A DNA stretch of 64,000 nucleotides from Thraustochytrium sp. TN22 (lineage: Eukaryota > Sar > Bigyra > Thraustochytrida > Thraustochytriidae), in the NCBI GenBank assembly GCA_013306675.1, contig JABLUY010000001.1, forward strand, positions 310,001 to 374,000, read 5' to 3'. Shown piece by piece: positions 10,901 through 21,145 of this stretch (its first letter is position 1; the number at the start of each line of letters is the position of its first letter). A program made the position numbers and the translations under genes. The notes under the pieces were generated by a model. That model had not been told where the DNA came from. It searched no databases and saw only the letters and a program-made list of their open reading frames with translations.

Positions 10901-11309
10901 AGCGCCGCACGCCCGTAAACGAGACGCAGTCCGGGTCGCCCAGGCACTTGCACGAGCGGCAGCACGTCTCGTCCGCGGTCGTCGACTCCATCTGCAGCGA
11001 GATGACCGCGATGTCGTCCGTGCCGAGCGTCGACTCGCACGTCGAGTCACCGTCGCAGTACGCCTGCGACAGCGTAATGTCGCGGCACTCCGCCTCCGCG
11101 TCTTGGTCGTTCACCTGGCCGCCGCCCGACACCGTGTTGCCGCAGCACGTCTCCACCGCCAGCGTCGGCGTCGGCAGCGGCACGCCCGCGCACCGGGTCG
11201 ACGACAGCAGCAGCGTCTGCGAGTCGCCGTCGCCGCACGAGTCCGCCTGTGCGGCCACGGCGGCCACGGCCGCCGCGGCGGCGGCCATGCGCAGCATCAG
11301 AGCCTTCAT
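7905..11309 (-). CDS. Secreted Cys-rich protein with two VWD-like modules (array copy 2)
   Basis: The product is 1134 residues. ATG 11309 is preferred over the longer open frame because it begins a signal peptide (MKALMLRMAAAAAAVAAVAA) that is followed directly by the first conserved Cys block. Layout matches copy 1: module 1 with CCRSC, GDPDCVSFTG near residue 124 and WVLCDGR, then an FFIPADMPPC motif near 501; module 2 with AWGDPI near 679, WINCDGR and FFMPQTLPPC near 1064. Cysteine positions are closely shared with copy 3, with long stretches nearly identical (for example ERWVTYLCQLNHVDDVEAC), so copies 2 and 3 come from a later duplication than copy 1. An extracellular adhesive or matrix role is inferred from the VWD-like core; the ligand is unknown. 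Confidence 0.8.
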   Translation of the reverse strand: MKALMLRMAAAAAAVAAVAAQADSCGDGDSQTLLLSSTRCAGVPLPTPTLAVETCCGNTVSGGGQVNDQDAEAECRDITLSQAYCDGDSTCESTLGTDDIAVISLQMESTTADETCCRSCKCLGDPDCVSFTGVRRSWVLCDGRKEKNCKMGKKVCENQLDHMGNNCVWSKNEEWWEDWETSGSPCQPDWAKSGHPTMTMYARGGFEVNLTLGERGIIEEIVVTDAETLGTYSMTAQSCFANDPRGDPSDFSVAAAAWTTSGGALPTSWSVSTPNSVEIKWRINDAMTDVIMEATCTRSALDLPRIDIERLYSVSEASAEETGFCSTSTIDRGLASVKHASSEDDWAFQLKCLQKNLPAVLSTCKAIMGLECRQQNLNSMIKSWCEEADITNTDLAGDVDECITQLTSGSSEDRAERWVTYLCQLNHVDDVEACKALVAQFGWAEFLQYYSDGLVEAGNAVNSCGANASVYTTLDEDDASCALGVFVEYKIGDDDWTQAFFIPADMPPCDNELVVYGDTHPELFLGTVRFRQCSLDASCLTETGCAPTAGFTVSVAFSSQACNVEDNVCFDEQCAHNSETATSPQQVCAEVPESLMEIGSCDSCCVPETLLASGDETSTGEEGEERCRELRTQLPFCDADATPDVCDALLGSEGEGVLTLQITANETELPCCRSCAAWGDPIISSFDGEQSKWINCDGRTKKCGMSESVCTSQVDHAGNQCVWNQDIADLIGGTPSDIGAYGSPCQSDASLSGEAVLTMYETEDLQVNITNGERSVITHLILASADDTYTLTAADCFNSDPFSAWSTTSGREAGEFDDELFVNPSYNADYPNEMRWSITHVETDVFLSVNCLRKVSSSGFVGGYRMNVEALIDTHVDREGITGFCESGVMETGEASVNPAGDKCQENVEDLVQFCQAVSHPSCQRDAIKQSVEVWCDSAANLFFGSSSPGQDCYDYIKPARGKKKDNDILIKWQEMYCQAVSSHRDPSTSMDMWISLCVSGLQNEGFDSYVGTYGTGSAASADHVYCIDDATAYGAKADSDACMPGVSVQYLADIATDTWVEAFFMPQTLPPCGGELDVKATDFPDLFTSPIRFIQCEPDTTACPVAQHEDLYCTARQGFSISYAYTYASSICA

Positions 11310-12026
11310 GCTGCAAGCCTCGCTCGCTCGCTCCTTCGGTCGATCGGTCGATCGCTCTCGCCTCCTTGGGCTGTTTGGGTTTTGCTTTTGCTCTGCCTTC
11401 GCTCTGCTCCCGTGCCGAGTCCGGACTCGAGTCGGCCCAGTTGATTTCGCAGCTCCGCAGCCTCCGCTCTCGACGGTCGCCGCGCGGACAGTCAGTCTCA
11501 CTCACTCACTCTCACACTCTCAGCTCAGTCAGCCTCAGACCTGCCAGGCAGGCCGCCTCCGGTGCCTTCTTGGCCGTGGCCGCAAGGGGCGAGTGCATTG
11601 CCCCCGCCACGCGGCTCGCGCCCCGCTCACGCGCGGACTCGCCCGGAATCCGCAGCCGATCCCGCGATGACGAGCTCATCTGCCGCTGCACTGGACTCGC
11701 CCGCGCCCTTCGCGACGCTCGACCTGGCTGGTTCCGTGCCGCTGCCGCGCCCGATCGCGAGCGCGCGAGCGCGGCCCGCGGCAAGGCAAGCAAGGCAAGG
11801 CAGGCCAACTCGGCGCGGAGACAACTCTTCGCTTCTTTGTGGCGGCCGGCCACCAGCCCCGCGCCTCACATCAATGTACAGCGCGCGTCCATCGCTCGGA
11901 GCGGCCGAACCCGGTCCTCCTGTCGCGCCCGCGCCCCGCCTTCCGGCAGCGCAGCACAGCGCGTGTCGCGGCCGCCGCTCGGCCGCCGCCGGGGAGCGGG
12001 ACCTCGCGCGCCGCGTGCCGTGGGCC

Positions 12027-12070
12027 GGGCTGGGCTGGGCTGGGCTGGCTGGGCTGGGCTGGGCTGGGCC
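12027..12070. repeat. GGGCT pentanucleotide tract
   Basis: Repeated GGGCT units with one shortened unit near the middle. Confidence 0.85.
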
Positions 12071-12978
12071 GGGCGAGCGCGGCGGCCTGACCCGGACTCG
12101 GAGCCGAGCGCGCCTGAGCCGGCCCGAGCCGGCCTGGGCCTCGTGTCACGCACGTGACGGTCCCGCGCAACCAAGTGGGCCGGGCGACGCTTGCGCCGGT
12201 TGGTTGGCGCGACGCGGGCCGGCCGCTAGCCAGCAGCGGTGACGGGAAAAGCGAAGCGAAGCGGCGGGCCTCTCAGCCAGCTCGCGCCGCCCGGCGCCCG
12301 CGCGGCCTCGCGTTTCGAGGAGCGGGCGGCGCTGCGCGCGCGCGATTGCCGAGGCCGGCGGCCGCTGGCAGGCAGGCACCGGCAGGCAGGCAGCGAGCGC
12401 AGCGCAGCGCCGCGCCGCGCCGCGTACGGCTTCCCGCTGCGGGCCACTGGTGCAGAGATGGCAGCGCGCCTTCCTTGACAGTGAGGGCTGGCTCGGGCTG
12501 CGGGGAGGGCGATGCCTCGCCGCGCTCGATTTGATGCGAAGCAATGCGAGCGCACCGCTCTCTCAACGCACGCAAAGGGAATGCAATGCAATGCAAAACA
12601 CGCCCGGCCCACTGAGACGAGGCCGGAGAGCGGCGTCGCTGGCAGCGGCGAGGCCGAGCCTTGAGCGAGCGAGCGAGCGAGCGAGCAAGGCGAGCGGCGC
12701 GGCGCGGCGCGGCGCAACGACGGCGTGGCGCGGCGCGCGAGACGAAGCGAAGCGGCCATCACGGCGCCATCAAGATGGAGGCGCAGCGTCCTGCGCGGCC
12801 GACGCACCTCAAGATGGCGTGACGAGCGAGCGAGCGAGCGAGAGAGGCCGGGGCGCTCGCGACTCGCCGCGGCGCCCCGGCGCCACCCGCATCAAGTCGC
12901 CAGCCCGAAGAGGACTCGCTCCGCGGCGGGCGGGACGCGGCGCCCTGCAGGCTGGCTGGCTGCCGGTGGCTGCGTGGC

Positions 12979-13009
12979 GGGCAGGCAGGCAGGCAGGCAG
13001 GCAGGCAGG
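12979..13009. repeat. GCAG tetranucleotide tract
   Basis: About seven perfect GCAG units. Confidence 0.85.
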
Positions 13010-14762
13010 CCGCGGCCAGGACCACGACGTGCAGCTGCAGCAGGCCAGCTACGCTCAGCCAGCTGTGAGCGGGGATCGCGCCTGGTCTGCGATCGACCCT
13101 TCCTAGGGACGCGGCGCCTGGCCGGGACGCGCCCGCCCTCGAGGCTGGGCGGGCGGCCGGCCCGCCGGCGCGTGGTCGGGGGCTGGCGGCCAGCGCGGAT
13201 GGACGCCGGGCGCGGAAGCGGCAGCGCGGCGGCGCGGCGCGGCAGCGCGGCAGCGCGGCAGGCGGCGCGGGCGGCGTTCGCAGCGCGGACCAGCCTTCAC
13301 GAGCTGAAGGTTGACTGCGTCGGGTTTGGTTGTTGTCAGAGGATCGAGCAAGCCGCGGCGCGGCGCAGTCATCAACGCAGTTCCGGCCGGGGCTGGGCAA
13401 AGCGACGCAGAAGAGGCCGCTGACTTCGCCAGAGGCGCGGAGCCCGGCCAAACGATCCGAGCGGGCGGAGGCGATCCGAGGCGCGCGCGCGACCACGGCG
13501 CGAGAACGCCTCCGCTGCAGTGCCTGGCTGCTGTGCGGTACGCTTGCTGCGCGCTGTGCTGCGCCTGCTGCGCTTGCGTGGCAACTTGCATTGTCTTGCA
13601 AGCCTCGCTGTCCTCAAGCTCGCCCAGTGGCGACAGCCCCCCGCAGCTGCCCGTGATAAACGGGATAGCTCGCGCGCGGGGACCCTGCCCGCCTCCTCCG
13701 GCGGGGCGCGCCGCGCGAAGCAACCAACAGCCGCGAGGCAGGCAGCGGGGAACGGCCCGGCAGCCTGCTGTCTGTGAGATTCATTCGGAGAAGCGCAGCG
13801 CAGCACGGCGCGGCGCGGCGCGGCGAGGGCGCCAGGACCATCATGGCGGGCCGCAAAGCCGCCGCGCCCGCCACCGGTCGCGTAGCGGCGGCGGCTCCGC
13901 CAGCCGCGCGTGCGTGACGGCGCGCGCGCGTCCGTCTGGCAGAGGGCGCCCGTTAGGCGGCGCCGGAAAGAGAGCTTTTCAGCGACCTCTGGGCTTCAGC
14001 GGACACATCGACCATCGGACACGCAAGGCGCAACATGTCAGCTCAGGCAGGCTTTTCTACCAGCCACCAGTGGTGCACAGCATTCGAGCCTCCCTGTCTC
14101 TCTCCCTCCCTGCAGTCGTGCAGTGGGCTGGCGGCTAGCTGGCTGGCGCGCGGCGCTCGGGCTTTGCAGGTCCGCTCACAAGTCACTGGGCTGCGCCAAG
14201 TTCGTGCTAAGCTCTTCGCGGCCCGGGTCGCCATTGCGCACACGGAGCGCGTGCAAGGCGCAAGTTCGAGACGCGTTCCTACTAGAACGCAGTGGTCGCC
14301 ATCATTGATTGCGCACAATTTGCTTCTTCCGCATCGCGCACAATTTGCTTTTTCCGAGCCGCGCGGCGCGCACAGGAGGCAAGAAGGTAAGACAATACTA
14401 GTAGTGGAGCGCATGAAATGCGCAAGTTCGTACGATGGCGGTGACAGAACGCAGCGCACGCCGCCTGCAAGCGCGCGCCCGAAAGTGAGTGTAACGTCCA
14501 GCATGAATCATCGTTCATGCTCTCCTTTCTTCCACACTTGCACTGCAAGACGACGGTGCAGAAAGGATGCAGTGCCGTTCCCCACACCGAGCCACACCGA
14601 CCGATGAGCAACTTGAGCAAGTGCTTCAGTGACCTGCCTCTTCCGCGAGACTGACCTTCTTCGTTCTCCGCCTTCTTCCTTCTCAGCCTGAGCGTGTCGC
14701 CCTGAGCGTGTCGCGGCATGACCTCTTCCCTTTCATTTTCCATTAGAAGCTATGGTAGCGAG

Positions 14763-17700
14763 CTAGACGCAGAGCGAGGCGTCGTACGAGTAGAGGTAAG
14801 AGATGGTGAAGCCCTGACGGGCGGTGCAGTAGAGGTCTTCGTGCATGGAGACAGGGCAATCGTCCGTGTCCGGCTCGCACTGAAGGAAGCGAATGGGATA
14901 GAGAAAAAGCTCGGGAAAGTCAGTGGCGAGCACCTCAAGCGAGCCGTCGCATGGCGGAAGGGTCTGTGGGATGAAGAAGGCCTCCACCCAGGCGCCGGAG
15001 GTGATGCCGGGCAGATACTGCACGCTGATGCCTGGCATGCAGTCGTCAGAGTCGTCCTTGAGCGCGTAGCTGTTGGCCGAGGTGACGCAGTACGTGTGGT
15101 CGGCCGAAGCAATGCTGCCGGTGCCATAGGCATCGACGTACGACTCAAAGCCCTCGTTCTGCAAGCCAGATACGCACAGCGCGGTCCACTTGGCGACCGT
15201 CATGGACGGGTCGCGATGCGAAGCGATGGCCTCGCAGTACATCTCCTGCCACTTGAGAAGGATGTCATTGTCGGCGCTTTTGCCCCGAGACGGCTTGACG
15301 TAGTCGATGCACGCCTGCACACTGTCAGCCTCGCCCAGAAACAGGTTGGCCGCCGCAGCGCACCAGGCAGAAACGGACTTCTTGATGTCCGAACGCTGGC
15401 ACGACGGGTGGCTCAGGACCTGGCAGAACTGCACAAGGTCCTCGATGTTCTCCTGGCACTTGACACCGGCCGGGTTCGAGGACGCCAAGCCAATGTCAAG
15501 CTCGCCGGTCGCGCAGAAGCCGGTGATGCCGTCGCGCACGACGTTCGTATCGATCAAGTTCTCCACGTTCATGCGGTAGCCACCAACGAAGCCCTTGGAC
15601 GAGACCTTGCGAATGCAGTTTACGCTGATGAAGACGTCCGTCTCCACGTGCACGATGGTCCACCTGATCTCATTCGGGTACTCCGCGTCTGACTCGTAAT
15701 GGATGATAATCTCTGTGAACTCGCTGGGCGCGTCGCCGGAGGCCGCAGACCACGCCGCGTACGGGTCGGCCTCGAAGCACTTCTCCGCAAGCAACTCGTA
15801 GTGGTCCAGCGCCGAGTCCAGAATCAGCTTGGTAATGACGCTGCGCTCGCCGTTCACGATGGTTACGTTCAGGTCTTCCGTCTCGTACATGGTGAGCGTG
15901 GCATCGCCCGAGAGGCTCACGTCGGACTGGCACGGCGACCCGTAGGCGCCAATGTCCGAGGGCGTGTTGCCAATGAGGTCCGCTACCGCCTGGTTCCACA
16001 CGCACTTATTGCCGGCCTGGTCCACCTGCTTGGTGCACACCGACTCTTTCATGACGCACTTCTCCGTGCGGCCGTCACAGTTGATCCACTTGTCTTGCTC
16101 GCCGTCGAACGAGAGAATGAACGGGTCGCCCCAGGCCGCGCACGAGCGGCAGCACGGCAGCTCCGTCTCGTTCGCCATCAGCTGCACCGTCAGCACGCCC
16201 GCCCCGGATCCCGACACGAGCGAGCTGCAGAGCGCCGGCGTCGCCGACGAGTCGCAGAACGGCAGCTGCGTGCGCACCTCGCGGCACCGCGGCTCCGTGT
16301 CGTCACTGCCGCCATTCAACAGCGTGTCTGGCACGCAGCACGAGTCGCACGAGCCGAGCTCCAAGGGCGTCTCAGGGATGTCCTCGCAGATCTGCTGCGG
16401 CGAGGTGGCCGTCTCCTCGTTCTGCTCACACTCCTTGTCGAAGCACTCGTTCTCGCCCTCGCCCGGGCAGGTTTCCGTGGAGAACTGGATGCTCACCGAA
16501 AAGCCCGCCGTGGGCGCGCACGCCGTGTCCTCCAGGCAGCTCGCGTCAAGCGAGCATTGGCGAAAGCGAATACGGCCCTCGAAGAGCTCCGGATTCTCGT
16601 CGCCAAACACCTCGAGCTTGTCGCCGCACGGCGGCTTGTTGGATGGGATGAAGAAGGCCTGCTCCCACGCCCCATTGCCGATCTGGTACTCCACAAAGAC
16701 GCCCTCCGCGCAGGCCACCTCGTCGTCCGGCAGCACGGAGTACGAGGCGGCGCTCGTGCCGCAGCTGTTTACCTCGTTACCCTCGTCCACCAGGCCATCC
16801 GAATACGTCTGCAGGAACTCGTACCAGCCGAACTGCGCCACCAGCGACATGCACGCCTCCACGTCGTCCACGTGGTTGAGCTGGCAAAGGTAGGTCACCC
16901 AGCGCTCCGCGCGATCCTCCGCGGAGCCTGTCGTTAGCATCGAGATGCACATGTCCACGTCACCAGCCAAGTCTGTGTTGGTGATGTCCGCATTCTCGCA
17001 CCACGTCTTGATGTTGCTGTTCAGGTTCTGCTGCCGGCAGCCGAGACCCATCACCGCGATGCAGGTCGACAGAACGGCAGGCAGGTTGACCTGCAGGCAC
17101 TTGAGCTGGAAGGCCCAGTCGTCCTCGCTCGTCGGGTGCTTAACACTCGCCAACCCACGATCGATCGTCGACGTCACACAGAAGCCGCCCTCGTCTTCGC
17201 TGCCGTCACTCACCGAGTACAGCCGCTCCACGTCGATGCGCGGCTGGTCCAAGGAAGACTTGGTGCACGTCGCGTCCATGATCACGTCCGACCCCGCGTC
17301 CGTGACGCGCCAGGTGATCTCCACGCTGTTGGGTGTACTCACGCTCCACGTCGCCGGCAGCGCCGCCCCCGAGGTCTCCCACGCCGCCGCCGCATGGTCG
17401 AAGTCGCCCGGTGCCGTGTGCGGGTCATGCGCAAAGCACGCCTCCGCTGACAGCACAAAGGTTGCCGCCGGCGACTCCGTCGTCACCACGATCTCCTCGA
17501 TGATACCGCGCTCGCCCAGTGTCAGGTTCACCTGAAAATCGCCGCGCTCGTACATGATCATGGACGGGTGGCCCGACTTGGCCCAGTCCGGCTGGCAAGG
17601 GCTGCCCGACGTTGCCCAGTCCAACCACTCCTCTGAACTCTTCGACCACACGCACTTGTTGCCCATGTGATCCAGCTGGTTCTCGCACACCTTCTTGCCC

Positions 17701-18176
17701 ATCTTGCAGTTCTTCTCCTTGCGTCCGTCGCACAGCACCCAAGACCGCCGCGTGCCATCGAAGGAGACGCAGTCCGGATCGCCAAGGCACTTGCACGTGC
17801 GGCAGCACGTGTCGTCCGCACTCGTCTCCTCCATCTGCAGCGAAATCACCGCGACGTCGCCCGGGCCCAGCGTCGTGCCGCACGTGTCGTCGCCCGTGCA
17901 GTACGCCTGCGACAGCATCACAGCGCGGCACACCTCCGCATTACCGCCGTTCACCTGGCCGCCGTTGCTCACCTGATCGCCGCAGCACGAATCGTATCCA
18001 AGCGTCGGCGTCGGTAGCGGCGTTGACCCGCACCTCGTCGACGACAGCAGAATGGTCTGCGACCCACCCGCCCCGCATCCATCCAGCTGCTGCCCTGCCA
18101 CCATCGCTACCACGACGGTCAGCACCACCATGGCCACGTGCAGGCCCACTGGGGTGGGCATCGCCCTGGAAGCCAT
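14763..18176 (-). CDS. Secreted Cys-rich protein with two VWD-like modules (array copy 3)
   Basis: The product is 1137 residues from ATG 18176 (context GGTATGG). An alternative ATG at 18161 also precedes the hydrophobic core LHVAMVVLTVVVAMVAG of the signal peptide. Module 1 has the CCRTC motif, GDPDCVSFDG near residue 131 and WVLCDGR; module 2 has AWGDPF near 682 and WINCDGR. FFIP...PPC motifs lie near 511 and 1068. It is a close paralogue of copy 2. No membrane anchor follows the second module. The 5' flank carries a perfect palindrome and a 31-bp duplication within about 130 bp of the start, listed separately. Confidence 0.8.
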   Translation of the reverse strand: MASRAMPTPVGLHVAMVVLTVVVAMVAGQQLDGCGAGGSQTILLSSTRCGSTPLPTPTLGYDSCCGDQVSNGGQVNGGNAEVCRAVMLSQAYCTGDDTCGTTLGPGDVAVISLQMEETSADDTCCRTCKCLGDPDCVSFDGTRRSWVLCDGRKEKNCKMGKKVCENQLDHMGNKCVWSKSSEEWLDWATSGSPCQPDWAKSGHPSMIMYERGDFQVNLTLGERGIIEEIVVTTESPAATFVLSAEACFAHDPHTAPGDFDHAAAAWETSGAALPATWSVSTPNSVEITWRVTDAGSDVIMDATCTKSSLDQPRIDVERLYSVSDGSEDEGGFCVTSTIDRGLASVKHPTSEDDWAFQLKCLQVNLPAVLSTCIAVMGLGCRQQNLNSNIKTWCENADITNTDLAGDVDMCISMLTTGSAEDRAERWVTYLCQLNHVDDVEACMSLVAQFGWYEFLQTYSDGLVDEGNEVNSCGTSAASYSVLPDDEVACAEGVFVEYQIGNGAWEQAFFIPSNKPPCGDKLEVFGDENPELFEGRIRFRQCSLDASCLEDTACAPTAGFSVSIQFSTETCPGEGENECFDKECEQNEETATSPQQICEDIPETPLELGSCDSCCVPDTLLNGGSDDTEPRCREVRTQLPFCDSSATPALCSSLVSGSGAGVLTVQLMANETELPCCRSCAAWGDPFILSFDGEQDKWINCDGRTEKCVMKESVCTKQVDQAGNKCVWNQAVADLIGNTPSDIGAYGSPCQSDVSLSGDATLTMYETEDLNVTIVNGERSVITKLILDSALDHYELLAEKCFEADPYAAWSAASGDAPSEFTEIIIHYESDAEYPNEIRWTIVHVETDVFISVNCIRKVSSKGFVGGYRMNVENLIDTNVVRDGITGFCATGELDIGLASSNPAGVKCQENIEDLVQFCQVLSHPSCQRSDIKKSVSAWCAAAANLFLGEADSVQACIDYVKPSRGKSADNDILLKWQEMYCEAIASHRDPSMTVAKWTALCVSGLQNEGFESYVDAYGTGSIASADHTYCVTSANSYALKDDSDDCMPGISVQYLPGITSGAWVEAFFIPQTLPPCDGSLEVLATDFPELFLYPIRFLQCEPDTDDCPVSMHEDLYCTARQGFTISYLYSYDASLCV

Positions 18177-18217
18177 ACCCAGTCGCCCTGGACCTCGCAG
18201 TACCGCTGACACTTCCA

Positions 18218-18238
18218 GTGGTGGTACAGTACCACCAC
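18218..18238. promoter_or_regulatory. Perfect inverted repeat upstream of copy 3
   Basis: Two perfectly complementary 10-base arms, GTGGTGGTAC and GTACCACCAC, are separated by one base, 42 bp upstream of the chosen start of copy 3. It could be a dimeric protein binding site or a 5' UTR hairpin. The function is inferred from position only. Confidence 0.5.
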
Positions 18239-18242
18239 CGGG

Positions 18243-18304
18243 CACCACAACTCTCTCTTGCTCTAGCTAGCTAGCCACAACTCTCTCTTGCTCTAGCTAG
18301 CTAG
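18243..18304. repeat. Tandem 31-bp duplication with CTAG run
   Basis: Two copies of a unit beginning CACAACTCTCTCTTGCTC and ending in TAGC repeats lie just beyond the palindrome upstream of copy 3. Confidence 0.75.
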
Positions 18305-19351
18305 CTAGCTTGCAGAGAGAGAGAGGAAGCCCTCCAGGTAGCTAGACCAGCTTTGTGTCTTTGCTGCCAAGCGAGCTGTTTGCCTCGCGCCGCCTCGCCG
18401 CCTTGCCACGTTCCAGGTTTGCTTTGCCTCTTTGCCTGTCGTCGCACGATTCGGGTTTGCTTGTTGCTGCCAAACAAAGCGTCGAAGCAAGCACAGCTGG
18501 CTGGCAAAGCAAGGCATGCTTGCTGGTGGCTTCAAGCTTGAGCGACGTATCAAGCTTGCAAGCGGATACATTTCCCGAGCGCCCTGCGAGCTTCAGGACG
18601 GCCGCCAGCACCTGTCTTGCGCTTGGCCGATGGGTCCTCGAGAAGACAAACCACTGGCAGTGGGGAGGGTGGAGGAGAATGCCTCGTGACGGACATTGGC
18701 GGATGCGTGGCGGCTGCTCCCCGGCCCGGCCGCTTGCCGGCCCCTGATCACAGAGACTGTGACAGTGAGACAGCGATGCCGCGCCTCCGCGTCCAGCACT
18801 GGCCGGGCAGGCGCGCGCGACCCTGGTTCGTCACGCGTCAGCTAGGCCGGCTCGCTGGACCTGCCGCGACCTGCCTCTGTTTGGCTTGCACAGGTTTGGG
18901 CCGGCCCGCCCGCCAGCCCATTGATCAGCACAAGCTCGCGAGGTCCTCAAAGTTGCCCGCCATGCCGATCGAGCGCCACCACCATCCCCAAGCTCAAACT
19001 TGCCATGGCTGGCTGGCACGCCCTTCGGCCTCTTCGTGGCTGGTGCCACCCACCCCCACCACTGCACCATGAAAGCATCTACCTCGCTCCCTTCCAGCGG
19101 TTGCCGCAGGGTCCTCCGAGCTACGACGTACGTGTACATTGCGAGCACCCTGCATGCTTCCCTCGCGGGCTCGCGGGTGGTCGTGGCTCGCAAAGCACAC
19201 GCCCGCACACGGGGTTCTTCAACGCGCGGCTTCGAGGCCAGCGCGGCGCGGAAGCGTCACGCGGCGCTCTCGGGGCGATCCCACTTCGTAAGACAAAGCG
19301 CGTCCGAGGCGTCCGGCACATGCCTTCGTCACGCGTCGCTGAGCAGGCCGA

Positions 19352-19412
19352 GCAGCGCTCCGAGGGAGCAGCGCTCCGAGGGAGCATCGCTCCGAGGGAG
19401 CAGCGCTCCGGG
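19352..19412. repeat. Tandem GCTCCGAGGGAGC units
   Basis: About four copies of a 15-16 bp unit containing GCTCCGAGGGAGC. Each unit is itself an inverted repeat with 5-base arms. Confidence 0.7.
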
Positions 19413-19788
19413 TCCCCGGGCTGGTTGCAGCCGGCCGCCGCAGCTCGCCAATGATCCAATGATCTCACAGATCTGTGGTTGCGCTGGACTCGCGAGCAAG
19501 GCTTTCTGCAGTGATCAGCAAGCACCGCCAATCCAGCCCCACTGTCCCCACCGGAAGTGTCCCGGGGGACAAAGTCTCGCAGGGAAGGCAGACACGTGCC
19601 GTGTTGCCCCGACTGCCACCAGTGGCCAGTGGCCGGCCGGCCCTGCGGCCAGCGGCGGCGAGCCTGACGCGGTAGCCTGGTGCTCCTTGTCGCGCTCGCA
19701 TAGTCTCGCGTCACGGGCGCTGGCAGCGAAGCCTGCCACGTGAGAACAGCTCAGGATCGCTTTGCGTCGCACTGCGCGGGGGCGAGAG

Positions 19789-19799
19789 GACTCGAACCA
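19789..19799 (-). other. Isolated tRNA B-box-like sequence
   Basis: The minus strand reads GGTTCGAGTCC, a perfect match to the Pol III B-box consensus, followed by CTCTCGCCCCCG, which could be the 3' side of an acceptor stem. An A-box-like GGCGCAACTTGG lies about 20 bases upstream. No matching 5' acceptor strand or anticodon arm can be folded, so this is at most a tRNA-derived fragment or a chance match. Confidence 0.25.
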
Positions 19800-19950
19800 C
19801 TGCGTCTCGTACGAGCCAAGTTGCGCCGATCGTCACAGCTTGGGCAGGGGTGGGACCGACGACATCACGCCGGCGCTACTGGCGGTAGCGTCCGCTTCCT
19901 TTTCTCTTGCGTGGCTGTTTGGCGCCAACCTTAGGTCTGGCACGAGGCAG

Positions 19951-20131
<181 letters not shown>

Positions 20132-20744
20132 TGACAGCACGATCCCAGCGGCCTCGAACTCGGACTCGCGGACTCGCGGACTCGGACCCGGACCTGAACT
20201 CGGCCCCGGACTCGGCCTTGGACTTGACTTTGAGCCTGGACTTGGACGCGGAGGCAGTTCGCGCCGTGCGCTAAAAAGCGAAGTGGATGCGATCAGGCAC
20301 TGGACAGTGACGGCATTAAGCTTCTAGTTTCCATCGGCGAGCCGGGCAGGCCGGCTCGCTGGCTGGCTTGCTGGCATGCTACAGCCTGATGAGCGGATGG
20401 AGAAAAGCTGGCGGGAGGGACCGATGTGGAAAACACAAGAGAGCGGCATCGCATGTGTGCTTTTCGTATTGCCCCCGGTTTTCGACGAGAGCACCTGCGC
20501 TCCAGGCGTCCGCCGGCAGCGCCTCGATCCTTCTGTGGTGCTTCGTGGTCGCCAAGCTGGCCCGAGCGAGTCACGACAAACTTTCTCGCCAGGCTTTCCA
20601 TTGCAGTCCAAGCTGAGAAGGGCTCTCGGACAGGCAATAGTGTTGCGTGGAGCGCCTGTCACTTGAGGATGACGGTGCGCCGCTTGATGATGAAGTCCGA
20701 AGTCCACGCAAGGCCTGCGGACTGCCATGCATTTCAGGCGCCGT

Positions 20745-21030
20745 ACCAGTCCCTTCTTAGAGCACGTTGCGGCTGTCAGATCGTACGAGTCCAGCGCCGC
20801 AGCAAGCAGCATCTTTGTGATGGCATCGCCACGCGCAATGCGTTGACAATCAGATCCCCCGCGTCGTACAAGGTGAGCGGAGCGTCGCCTGCCGCGCTCG
20901 CGTCCGGCTCGTAGGCGCTGGTGCCTGGGTGCGTGGGTGCGTGATTGCGCGTGCTCGCGATAAGGCCCGCAACCAATCTCTCTGAGAGAACGCCGCCATG
21001 ATGTTGGACAAGATTGCCCGGTGGCGCCAG
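20745..21030 (-). pseudogene. Decayed fourth copy of the VWD-like family (second-module fragment)
   Basis: Minus-strand translation, in more than one frame, matches the middle of module 2 of array copies 2 and 3. LVQHHG...LVAGLIA corresponds to QVDHAG...DIADLIG, then SAYEPDASAAGDAPLTLYDAGDL matches GAYGSPCQSDASLSGEAVLTMYETEDL, then after a frame change GDAITKMLLAAALDSYDLTAATC matches GERSVITKLILDSALDHYELLAEKC. At DNA level the piece CTCGCGTCCG...GTAGGCGC is shared with copy 2, apart from a short deletion that removes the SPCQ region. There is no intact frame and no flanking modules, so it is a relic of a copy on the same strand as the array. Confidence 0.7.
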
Positions 21031-21145
21031 CGACTGAGCAAGCTATGTCAAGGGCCCCATACTTCACTGTCACCATGCATGCCACGCCACGCCATGCCAT
21101 CGAGATACATACCACGACCAATTGAGAAAAATACTACAGCCTCGC

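Larger units (their letters stand above)
11310..14762. other. Gene-poor GC-rich spacer 2 of the array
   Basis: The spacer lies between copies 2 and 3. Simple repeats include GGGCT units at about 12027-12070, a GAGC run near 12664-12690 and a GCAG run at 12979-13009. No convincing protein or RNA gene is visible. Its length (about 3.45 kb) nearly equals that of spacer 1. Confidence 0.5.

Noticed and set aside
11512-13800. Many overlapping frames of 100-280 codons on both strands
   Set aside because: All are low-complexity products of GC-rich simple sequence. No frame stands out by composition or motif.
19770-19850. A tRNA gene on the minus strand
   Set aside because: The B box is perfect, but the 5' acceptor strand, D arm and anticodon arm cannot be formed. 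At most it is a fragment.
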